A stretch of DNA of 64,000 bases, taken from positions 38,235,253 through 38,299,252 of the forward strand of contig CM075939.1 in assembly GCA_038030265.1 (NCBI GenBank), given 5' to 3'. The DNA is from Corythucha ciliata (Eukaryota > Arthropoda > Insecta > Hemiptera > Tingidae). A program made the position numbers and the translations under genes. Every line of letters begins with the position of its first letter. The first letter of the stretch is position 1. Below are positions 35,701-47,700 of this stretch, piece by piece. The notes beneath the pieces are model-generated. The model was not told the origin of the DNA. It searched no databases and saw only the letters and a list, made by a program, of their open reading frames with translations.

Positions 35701-38700
35701 AATAGTTGTGAGCAAGTGAGAGCGAGGATATATAGAAAGTTATAGACTCTGGCACTCAGAATGCCAACAGACGAGTACATCCATATAACATGAGATAATT
35801 AGTGTCAAGTAGCGTGAGTGGCAGCTTTTGGTTATGACTTCTCAGAACGACGGATAACCTCTGCAGTTGGAATGTGATCCTGTGAGTTTCAGTGGAATTT
35901 TTTTATGTTAATTGTACAGGAAAAATAACTGAGCAAAAGGAGGAAAGATGGGTTTTTATGGCCCAAAAGGACACTTAAAATTGAAAAAATCAATTTGAAT
36001 AGATACAGGAAAATCAAGAGCTCTTTCAAGTAAAATTTAATTTCATGACCTGCAAATATCAAGTTAATCAAAACGAGTTCCCCTTTTAATCAGAAACCGT
36101 TTCCACGAACAGAAGGGACTGAGGAAGGAATATTTTTCGTCGGTCCCAGGTGTTACAAACTGAATTGGTTCGCACCTCTTTCAACCTCCAATTTCCATTG
36201 TCTCTCGTCTTTCACTTTTTAATTACTTCCCACCTCTCTTTCACACTGCACGCGGACCGGCGCACAAATCATAAATCCTACACCATATATACTGGCCGTT
36301 TTCAAACTGTACGCCGAATATAATAGGCATTGTTGAGGTCATCGTAACTCATAAGTTCAGCGAGTTTAATTATGAGAGCTTCGATATAAAAGTATAGAAA
36401 ACGCTCTTTCAACTCACGGACGAGAGCACGCGTCCTCGCCAGAACGGTGTGGCGACGAGCGAAACAAAACTTCACAAAATGATGATGAAACGTCGTCCCT
36501 TTTAGAAACGTGACTTTATCAAAATATTTTAGGCAATTCATTTCTGTTTATTTATGCTCGATGAGTAATTTCATTTCGAACCCACTCGACAATTTTGACG
36601 ATGTAATCGAGTTGAGAGTTAAATGTGTGATCGTTTGTAAATTTGACTGAGGATATTTTGAGCAGAAAAGAAGAGAATTCTTATGGGCCAAAAAAATTGG
36701 ATTTACGGGGTCAAAGAACCCAGGAAAAAAAAAAAAAAAAAGACGCGATACAACACACGACAGCTTCTACAGTGTGGATGATGTCGAAGATCACGTAGTG
36801 TCCTCTAAAATCTAAATCCTCGTTCTACACAAATCTCAGCACTGGAGATGGTGATGCGACCGCGCTGCCACCCCTCCACCACCATCTCATCACTCTGTGA
36901 ATATTCAATAGAGGAATGGTTTTTTATTTAAATATCAGTGTATATAAAGGCGTATATATAGCAGATTCAAAACATCAATATTTTAAGTTTTGCCTGTCAA
37001 AAACCTAATAGTGATAGAACAAACTAACATTAAAGGTGTTCGGTCTGCACATACCGAGTGCGTCCCTCCTTTATGTACTGGGAGGGGTGGGGGGACGTTT
37101 ACGACAGCTTGGCAATGAACGTTCAAACAAAAATACGGATCAAAACAAAGATATCATCATGAACATTGACAGAGAATGTCAAAGGTCCTAATACAAGTTA
37201 TTTTCGCCTATGCCACAGAGCCGTTAAACAGGGTTTAAACCAAACCAAAATCCAACATTATTTGTTCAAAAATCACGGTTGAGTTTGAATCTTGAAAGTG
37301 AACATCCTCTGAATTGTAATTGGCAAATCCCACAATACATGGAAGTTGCCTGAAAATTGTTGCTTCGCTGTGTTCAATTAAGTATATGGTGAGATACACT
37401 CAGTTTTCTACGTAATCTCCACTCTTGCCTGGATCCAAAAGGGAACCTATTGGGTCTATATACGTATAGCGTACAGCCCCGGATAAGACATTTAAGGATC
37501 AGTAAAATATGATTATATACTGGCCCTTTATCGCCAGTAGTTTGGAATAGTTTCTCCCAAAAATGAGATTTTTGTCACCAGTTTTAATGTCCGAAAATCA
37601 CCTTCAATGTCGTTAGCCTTCAATGGGTTACGGAACGTTACGCCGGCCGGAGGGTGCCCCCACTTACATTTTCCAATTGTATCGCCTCTCACGAATACTT
37701 TTGCGTACGGCGCCTTTCATTAGCGTCTGTTTTGCTTTAGTATTTTTTTTTTTTTTTCAAACTCTCAATATCCGAGGCATCCTCAATTTCCTCGAAGTTC
37801 TCGAAATAGTAACAAATGAATAACAACACTCGTCAAATCTTTCAATTTTCGTTTGAGATAGATAAGGTTCAACTATGAACGGAAATATTCACTTATGGAT
37901 GAAATTTTAGTATAGACTTTAACTGATAAGTGATGTCATCTCTTACACAAACCCTCCCCCACCCCGTCACGAAGTTTAGCCAAAATGGCGCAGGGGTGGA
38001 TCATGAGTCCCTTGCTACAATGCTTAATTGATCAATGTATAGCTGTTAGATGCCATAACGCGTTACTGAATGCCCGTTGGAAGCCCATTTTGCCTAAAGT
38101 GAGCGTTTTTCATTATCATACTGTTAAAATGTTATCCTTTACCACCCATTTTGTTCTCCCCAGAGTGCCCCTCAGATTCATTCATACCTTCTCATCGAAA
38201 ACCTCCCAGTTCTCTCTCTCTCTCGCTCAGTGTTTTTTTTTTTTTTTTTAAACCACGTTTATTCTCTCGCTTTAATTTTCGTTCATTAAAAGTTTCATGA
38301 TCGGTTTTTGTGAGTTTTTTTTCTTAGGCCCGAAACAAATAGCTGTTCCAAATCAACAGGTTATGGGCCCAGCAGCATTCATTTAAAGTTATTTTTCGGT
38401 TTTCGGTAAGAAAACATTTTCTAACCTCTCTCCGGTCCCGGTTTCGTGGTTCTTTTGTTTTTTATTTTCTCGTCGCCTGTGAAAAATGGATCGGTACGTT
38501 CAAATAAAGAAATTTGACGGAGAGAATTTCTCTTTATGGAAATACCAGATGGAAATTGTATTCCAAACAGAAGGTATTCTGAATGTCGTGGATGGGTCAC
38601 TTCGTAGACCCAATGACGCAAATGTACTTGAGTACGCCTCATGGGAGAAGAAAAATGCCAAGGCAAAACTAAATATTTCCACTTCAATGGAATTCCCCCA

Positions 38701-41700
38701 GTTGCAAACCGTCATGGCTTGTGCGACAAGTGCGGAGATGTGGACGAGACTAAAAATCATTCACGAGCAGAAATCGGCAACAAACAAAGTCGTTTTGAAG
38801 CAGGAGTTCTTCAATTATCGTATGGCCGACAGCGACACAATCGCTCATCAGATCAGCAAGATCGAAGCGATGGCCCAAGGACTCGCGAATGTGGATGAAC
38901 CTACTCGGATTTGGATAAAATCGCCTACCATTTTAAAGGCGTACGCGTCCAGGGGCAGCTACGTATTTTACGTTCTTGACAGTTTCAGTCTCTTCAGGCG
39001 CAGATCCTGAGTTTTTCTGAAGGGGGCGCGCACAAAAAATTTCCACCGCGTGTTTTCTCAGTTTTAGCCACAATCAAGCCCTTTTACTCAATTTATCCTT
39101 GAAAAAGTCTCGTTTTCTTACTTCAGTGGCTGTCCTTCTTTCTCTTACTTTTGGTTTGGATTACATAATATTCGCATCACAAAACTAGGAATTGGTGCGT
39201 TTTTTCAATTTTAGCCGCGAAAGAGCATTTTTTCTTGAATTGACCACGAATTTGCGTTTTTCCTTGCGTGCTTCCTCTCAAGTCTACCGTAAACGAGCCC
39301 CTTATCTCATTTTTAGCCGTGAAGAGGTCTCCATAAACCGCGAATTAGCGTATTTTCTTTATTTCGACCGGGACGTCGTAGAATCGCGAGACACGAATGT
39401 GTGTGTTTTCTCAAATTAAGATGCGAATATCACCTCTATTTCTCCATTTTATCCCCGAAGTTGAATGAACATAGCAATGAGACCCCCAACATGTTTTTTT
39501 TTTTTTTTATCCGAGTGGTGGTGGGGAAGGGGCCGTGCGCCCCCTTTGGATCTACGCCTGAGCCGCTTAGCTGTTCTATTCACTCTCACGCAGTCACAAA
39601 TTTGATCCTTTTCTCGACTCCGGCCGAATTTGCTCTCCGTAAACAGCAAATTATTGGTGCTCTCCTAAAAATTTTAGTCGCGATTAGCACTGTGTTTATC
39701 AATTTTAGCCACGAATCACCGTTTTTCTCCATCATTTTAGCTTTTAGCAGTGAATTAGCCATTTGTCCATCTTCTATTCATTGATTATTTGATCTTTTTC
39801 ATGTGAAAGTTGCCTCCTGAAACCGCAAATTGGTGTTCTTTTCTCAAAAGCCGTGAACCAGCCGTTTTTTCACTTTTATATGCACGACTTAGCGGGTTTT
39901 CTCGATTTTAGCCGAATTCGTTACCAGAAAGCGCAAATTAGCAGCAGGTTTTCCCAATTTTAGCCTGCTGTTGTTCTTAATTTTAGCAGTGAATTGGCGA
40001 TTTTTTTCACCTTTTATCCGTGAACTTTTTTTCTCAATTTTTAGGAATAATTGCCTCAAAAACGACGAATTGGCGACGTTTTTACCCATTTCAGCCGTTA
40101 ATTACCGCCTTTTCCCAATTCCGACCGCGAATTAGCGTTTTTTCTCCATTTTAGCCGCTGTTTAGCGATTTATTTTAATTTTATCTGACAATCTCCGTGT
40201 TTTTCTCAATAAGCACATTTTCTAAACTATTTAGCCATTTTTCTTAATTCTCATCCTCTGAATTAGAACCTTGGGTGCAATCTTGACTGAATTGGCGTTT
40301 TTTTCGATTTTAGACGGCTTGAATTAACGCTGTTCCTCTTTCAGGCGGGGACTTGGCCTATAAGAGCAGCACAATTTGCGGGTTTTTCTCAATTTTATCG
40401 CAAATTGGTCTCTAAAAACCCCGGAATCTGCGATTCTCAATTGTAGGTACAGCAAGTTAGCTCCTTTCTGCGCTAATGCGGGCAAATTGGACCTAATTTA
40501 ATACGTTTTTTTCTATTTTTTTGGAAACCGAATGTACGTTCCTCTCTATGCCGGCGTTCATCTCTATTTTTTATTTATTTATTTATTTTTTTTTTCATTT
40601 TTAATCAAGAATGAGCGATTTTTCTTGATTTTAGCCGCAAATTATCGCTTTTATTCATGATTAATAGTGGATTTGCCCTATTTGTTAATTTTAGCCGCGT
40701 ATATTACCCATTTTTAAGGCCTAGCCACACAGAACGCGAACTGACTGGTCCGCTCGCCAAAAAACCATGACAATTGACAACGTGGATGAGGTATACCCCG
40801 TTACCATATATTTTACCGCGTACGGGCATTCGCGTTCAGTGTGGATGAGGCCTTCAGCCACACATTTGCAATTTTTTTTTCTCTTGAAGCGCTTTTTTCA
40901 AGTTTAACCGCTGACTTTTGCCCCAAGAACAGCAAATTAGCTTGCCTTCTCAATTTTAGCCGCGTCAGGATCTGTAGAAACGGCGGGATTCCTCGTAAGC
41001 AAGCCGAGAGTGTGTGTAATCGATAGAGAATTCTCCGTCCAGCAGGATTCAAATGTAATTGTAAGATATACCTACACAATTATTTGTTGCTGCATTTGTT
41101 CGGTACCATTTGACGATTTTTTTTTTTTTTTTTTTAACGGGATGGAATACATTTTTATATACGAATTTCTCACGGGATTTCGGATTTTTGAGCTTGACAG
41201 GGGGAAAAAATGTCAATTGGCAACGCTGCTTTCTGGGGCTGATTTATGATGATTTTTTTGTATATTATCCTTCAGCCCATTACCCATTAATCAGCTTGTG
41301 TTGCTGGAGAGCAGAGGGGACTGTATTTTAAAGGGAGAGCTATTAATAAAATTTGAGAGATCGGAAAATGGAGTTAACTAAATTTGTGGAAAAAGGAAGA
41401 GAGAGAATGAGACTGACTTTTAGGGTTGCCGGAGTTTTGCGGTCCGGAGGTTTGCGGTCACCATAAAAAAAAGGATAATCCTATACCTGTAAAGGATAGT
41501 AGAAAGAAATGCCTTGGAGAGCTGCGGTCATGTCTCTCCCCAGCCTATAGCTCACCTTACCTTCTGTACAATCGTTCCACTGCCGTAGGAACACACAGCT
41601 TTGAAATCAATGAGATTGCTTGGTAGGCCGAGTTGAACTTCTAGGGACCAGTTTGGGATGCTACTGTAAATAATGTTTTTACAGTTTTGTTTTATTTTTT

Positions 41701-44700
41701 TAGGTGCCGTAATTATAGTTAGTTTTAAGTTAATGAAGAAAATAAAATAAATTTAAGTCGCAAATCGAAAGAAAATTAGAAATAGCTGAGAAAGAAACTT
41801 AGCTCGCCCTCTATTGGAAGACCCTGAATTCCTTCCTCAAACCCCATCCTTCTCACTCAAACCCCTACCACCACGAGCCGGGGTATATAAGCCGATGAAA
41901 CAACACACTACACACAGAGAGTTGGTCTGATCTAGTCTTGGCGCAATTGGAGACTAGAATCGTGCGAAACCAACAGCCGCAAGTGACGAGTGCAAGTCGA
42001 GTACAAGCAGGGTAAGGAACCGAGCAGCAGAAAGTGCAAAAGAGTCAACGTCACGATACGTGCACAGTGTATTCTCCCATCAAGAGTAAAGCAAAGTGTG
42101 GAGTCAGTCGAATCCGTCAATCGGTTTTCCGTCGTGTCTGTGTTCGTGTAAGCACCACACCGTAAAAGTGCTAAACGAAAGCTGTCGGTCAGTGTAAGGT
42201 GTACTGTGCGCTAGAGTGTCTGTGCAGTACGAACGTCAGCCAGAAGGGAAATTCAACGCAGAGCCGCAGGCGCCTTTCCGACGCCACGGAGCACGTAGCG
42301 AACGCAGCACCCGCCCAACGCTGCACAACGATACCTGACTACGTCGAGCAACGAACGAAGCAGCGATAACGCACGGTGTATCGAATCGAGCGCTAATCCA
42401 CCTGACTCGAGCCGCTACGCCCTGCGGCGCCGTTACCCGCATTCGACTACCCAAGTCAACCAAGTCCCGACGCGGCTTACCCGGACGAGATACCCGTCGC
42501 AGACATCGCCTACTGCATTCGCCGTGACGCAGTTACGCTGGATTGCCAGTTACCCCGGCCGCCGTATCGCCCAGTATTTCCCCTTGCCTCCGAAGAGCGG
42601 CGAGCGAAGTTTCGAACTTAATTTCTGGACGAAGTCCCTTTGCACGTTGATATAAAAATTAGAAAAATTACAATTGTTTTTTTTTATTAGTATTTTATTG
42701 TATTTTTTTCTATTTTTTATTATTGTAGTATTAGTCGTGTTCAAGAACTCATTCCGTGAGGCGATTATTTCATGATTTTGTTGTTAAAAATATAATTCTG
42801 TTCAACAATTCGAATCGCAAATTTATCTCCATGTCTCCACCCTCCCCGATTCCTAGAGTAACAAAACGTACCACACTACAGTTATGCTATTAAAGTTTCC
42901 GTCCGTGAATAGGAATGAAGGGACAAGGGAGTAGGGTTTTCATCAGTTCTTGTTCGCCAAAATATATGTAGAGTTCTGAGCTACACCTTTAGATAACAGT
43001 TAGTATTTAGTAACTATGTACCAACATGCAATCACTTGATTGACTCGACTTTGTCGAAAAGGCGAATGTGAGTGACTGTTGCAAACGGCGGATGTTGCGG
43101 AGAACGCTCTTGAGTCATTTTATTGGTTTACAATACGATAACATCCTAAAATCTAGAGAAATAAGTCACTTCATTCCTATTCACGGACTGAAAGACTGAA
43201 ACTTTTAGCATAGCTATAGCATCCCTAACTAGTCCCCAGAATTTCGACTCCACCAACCAAGCTTATTTCATTGATTTCAAAGCTGTGTGTTCTAATGATA
43301 GTGGAACGATGGTACAGAAGGAGAGTTGAGCTATAGGTTGGGGAGACACACGACCGCAGTTCCATCAGGAAGTATAGAATGCCTGAGTTTGCCGCCCACC
43401 CTAACAAGCCCCAGGGAATCAATGAAAGGAGCAAGTTTCGCGTAACTGCGTGGCAATTGTCGATTACTTTTCAGGACAGCCGTGAGCTCCTTGAAGTAGA
43501 GCTTTTGTGAGGCAAAAACGCATCGTTTTAGGGCAGCCTCACGTTCACTTATTGTAAGTTGCTCTGTTGGAGATTTACTTCGGTTTGATTTGGGAGACCA
43601 GCGCAAAATTTTGCATGTCACTCTTATCAGAACTTCAAGGGAGGAAAAACGAGTTATGAAATCAACACTTTCGAGTTCTTTTACTACTGCTAGAGCGGTT
43701 TTGGTTTTCACTTGAGGGAGAGGAGCTGAGTGCTCCAGAAGAGAAGAGTCAGGCCAAGTTTGTGGATCGTCAAGGAGAAATGAAGGTCCCTACCACCAGA
43801 GAGTGTTTTCCTTCAGAGCTTTGGGAGGCAGTCCTCGAGATGAAATATCCGTGGGGTTCAGATGTGACGGTACGTGACGCCAAAAGGAAGGAGAAGTGTT
43901 TTCTAGAATTTCGACGATTCTGTGTGCGACAAACGTTTTGAGAGTGTGAGGAGGAGTTCTCACCCATGCCAGAACTGTGGCTGAATCTGAAAAGAGACTT
44001 ATTTTGCTGAGGAGGTCGAGAGTTTTGAGAACGCGGGCGAGAAGGTGGGACAGGAGTAGAGCGCCGCACAACTCGAGTTTTGGAATAGTTAGCGGCTTAA
44101 TGGGAGCGACACGAGTTTTCGCTTGAAGCAGCTGGAATTCGATGCCTTCCGAGTTTTCGCAGCGTAGATAAATTACCGCGCTGTATGCGATAGAGCTGGC
44201 GTCACAGAATCTCACGACAGATACACTGGATTTTAAGGCTGGAATTAACCGAGGAATTTCCAATTCATTTAACAGAGGGAGTTGGATGACAAATCTGCGC
44301 CAATCTAGAAGAATGTTGTCTGGTAACGGATCGTCCCAGTCAATTTGGAGTTTCCACGCTTCTTGAATCAAAGTTTTGGCCCAGAGAACCGTGGGTGAGC
44401 ACAGACCTAATGGGTCAAAGAGTCGTGCTACGATTGACAGCATGCCTCGCTTGGTAGGTTCTGAGACGGGTTCTTGGACCGTGAAAGAGAAAGTGTCACG
44501 TGAGGGGTTATATCTCAATCCGAGGAGCTTCAAACAGTCCGAAGTCGAGTCTACTTTGTCGAACGACTGGTGCTGAGCTTGATTTTCTGGCAAAATATCT
44601 TCGAGCAAACAAGATTCATTTGATACCCACTTTCGGAGCTCAACTCAACCTCGAGCGAGGAGTTCGATGATTTGATTTTTCACTTCCCGCGCATCTTCAA

Positions 44701-47700
44701 TAGAGGAACCACCAAACGCTAAATCATCAACGAATGTGTTCTCGAGAATCACTTGAGCGCCACGAGGGAGAGTCTCAAGTTGCTTCAAGACCCTTTGAGC
44801 AAGGAAAGCGCTTGGCGTAGCACCGTATGTCACCGTCTTCAGCTCGGATTCCAATATAGGTTGAGAAAGGCTGCTGCTCCAGAAGATGTGTTGGCACTGA
44901 CGATGTTCGGGAGTCAGCATTATTTGTCGATACATCATTTTAATGTCAGCACAGAGGACAACTTCAAAAAGCCTGAATTTCATGAGAATGACTCCTATGT
45001 CTGGCTGTAGCCGAGGTCCAGCCATAAGCTGCTGGTTTAGAGATGGGGAGTGATATCCGACAGATGCGCTGCAATTGAAGACTACGCGGACTTTTGTCGA
45101 GGAGCTTGCCTCACGCAGTACTGCTTGATGAGGGATCACGAATGGTGACGGTTGTTGAGCCAATTCCATGTGACCGAGCGTTTCGTAATCGCTAAGAAAT
45201 TTGTCGTATTCGACACGAAGAAATCTATTTTTTGAGAGTTTTCGCTCAAGAGACACGAGTCTTTTTTCCGCTACTTCTCGAGTCGAAATGGGAAGAGGAG
45301 AGCGGTTTTTAAAGGGAAGGTGGACAGTGTAACGTCCGGTGGAGTCTCTTGTGTGAGTCTTCGTGAAATGGTTTTCACAAGCCTCTTCTTCAGGGTTAGG
45401 CGGAATAGGTTTATTTATTTCTTCAATTTGCCAAAACTGTTTTAATTGGCTTTCGAGAGGGGCGAACGAGAGTGAACACGTGTGGGGTGACGGAAATTTT
45501 TAGATTTGCGCTTCCTCTATAACCATTCAGCCAAAAACTGTGTTTATAGCTGAGGGCGACTCATGTAGCAAGGGTATTTGAGGCTTGAGTAGGTAGGGGA
45601 AAATGCCGCCTCCGAGAAGAACATCGATTTCGCTGGGCTCGTGGAAAGTATCGTCTGCCAACTTGAGATTGTCGAAGTGGCATTTGATGTCATCATCGAG
45701 TTTGACGGTTGGCAATGGAGGAGTGATTTCGTCGAGAACGATAGCTTGCAGGGCGAATTTCAACGATCGGTCGTCTTTAGGGGTGATTTCAAATTCGGTG
45801 AACCCTTTGTTAGATGAAACTTTGGCATCGCTTATGCCTGAGACAGCGGTAGATGATCGTTTCTTCGTGAGGCCAAGGCGTTGGACGCACCGTGAAGTGA
45901 CGAAATTGAGTTGAGAGCCGGGGTCGACGACGGCTCTCGACGAGGTGAGCAACACCGTACGCGTCAAAAGCTAAAATTTGAGCGGTTCCAAGTACGACGG
46001 TTACGTCGTCAGTGGATTTCTGAACGAAAAATGTGCTGGCACTTAGCTTATTTTCTGAGGAAGAGGTGGGTAATTTATTGGTTGAGTCAACTTGCGGGGC
46101 TTTGGCTCCCCCCGGAGAATGCAAGAGCGTGTGGTGTTTGCCGTTGCACACACGGCAAAGGCCTTTGGACGAACAGTCTTTGACGAAATGTTTGCCTAAA
46201 CACACAAACAAAACTTTGTTCTCAGCGGCGGAAACCGCCATGACCAGTTTGGTTGCTTGACCTCGACTAGATTTTGTATGAGGCTGTGGAGTTTCATTTG
46301 CCGAAACCGTGGTCGAGACTTCTAAAATGTTTGCTATTTGATTAATGAATTCAACGAGGCTTTCGTATGTGGGCACATCATTTTGCGTTGATTCGAAAGT
46401 TTTTCTGGTTTCGAGGGGGAGGCCTTGGAGAGCGATGTAAAACAGAGTGAAATTGTTGTAATCTAACTTCAAATTTTTGAAAGCCTTGACACTGGTGTCG
46501 AAGATTTGAAGAAAGTCCTTGACACCTGCCAGCGATTCTTTATGGAGCGTTTTGAAGGAGAGAATTTTGTTGAGATGATGACTCGCGCGGACACAGTCAT
46601 ATTTTTCTTTAAGAGTGGTATAAGCCAATTCGTAGTTATTTGCAGTGAGGGGAATTTCACTTATAACGGAAGAAGCTTAACCTTCAAGACATGTTTTTAA
46701 GTAATGAAATTTTTCAATATTTGAAAGGGGTGCGTTATGAAAGAGCCGGCCTGATTGTCAGAGTCGGATTCTGAATCTGAACTCATCAGGCGAGTTTTTC
46801 GATTTCAAAATAAAATCGATAAAATCAACAATTTACAATTTGAAACTTTGAGCGTCTCATTCTCAGCGTTCTACGCGTCTGAGTTTAACGTGTTTATTTT
46901 ATTCCAAACGCTATTTACAGATTAATCACTCGTAATAGGCTAAAAACGGTTTGGGCACTCAATTATTCACTCGCTTGGCGTTGACGAGGGCACACGTCAC
47001 GCAGAGAGGTTGAAGTCGAGACGGCACACGATCGAATAGTAAATTAACCGGTGCGAGTGCGGCGGGACGGGAGATCAAACGACATGATATAGCCACAGTT
47101 CGAGGGTTTTGTTCTATTCAAACTTGAATAAACCTGTAACGAATTATAAATATACGACCCTCTTTAATGGGAAAAATTAAGATCTTTTATCGGCGCTTGA
47201 AAACTCTATTTAGAAAGGACAACGATTAAAAGCCTACAGTATTGTAACTTTGCTCTCAACGATCAATCCCTTAGACGGTTATACCGAGGCTGATGGCCCT
47301 TCCACGATTATTTTAATTTAATATTGATGGATGATGGACGATGGCACTTGAAGGACTACATTTTCAGAAAAAACGTTCAGGAATAAATATGTCACAGTAA
47401 AAGCCCAACAGGTGGTTAATGTTAAAGTCTCCAGATAGACCATTAAGCGCTAAGTTTACCACCCGTTGGACTTTTTCAGAAACATATATAATTTAAACAT
47501 GTTGAATTCCAACAGAACCGTTTTTACAGAATGGAAGCGTACAATTCCTCCTGAATTTTACAATAACCCCTTGCCCCCCCTCCACCATCTCATCCTACGA
47601 CTACTTAAAAAAATTGTTTGCTATGTTTCCCGGAGGTCTTTTAGGCAAGAAACACGCGAACCGTGAGATGAATAGTGAAAATAACAAAGAAGCGTGATAT

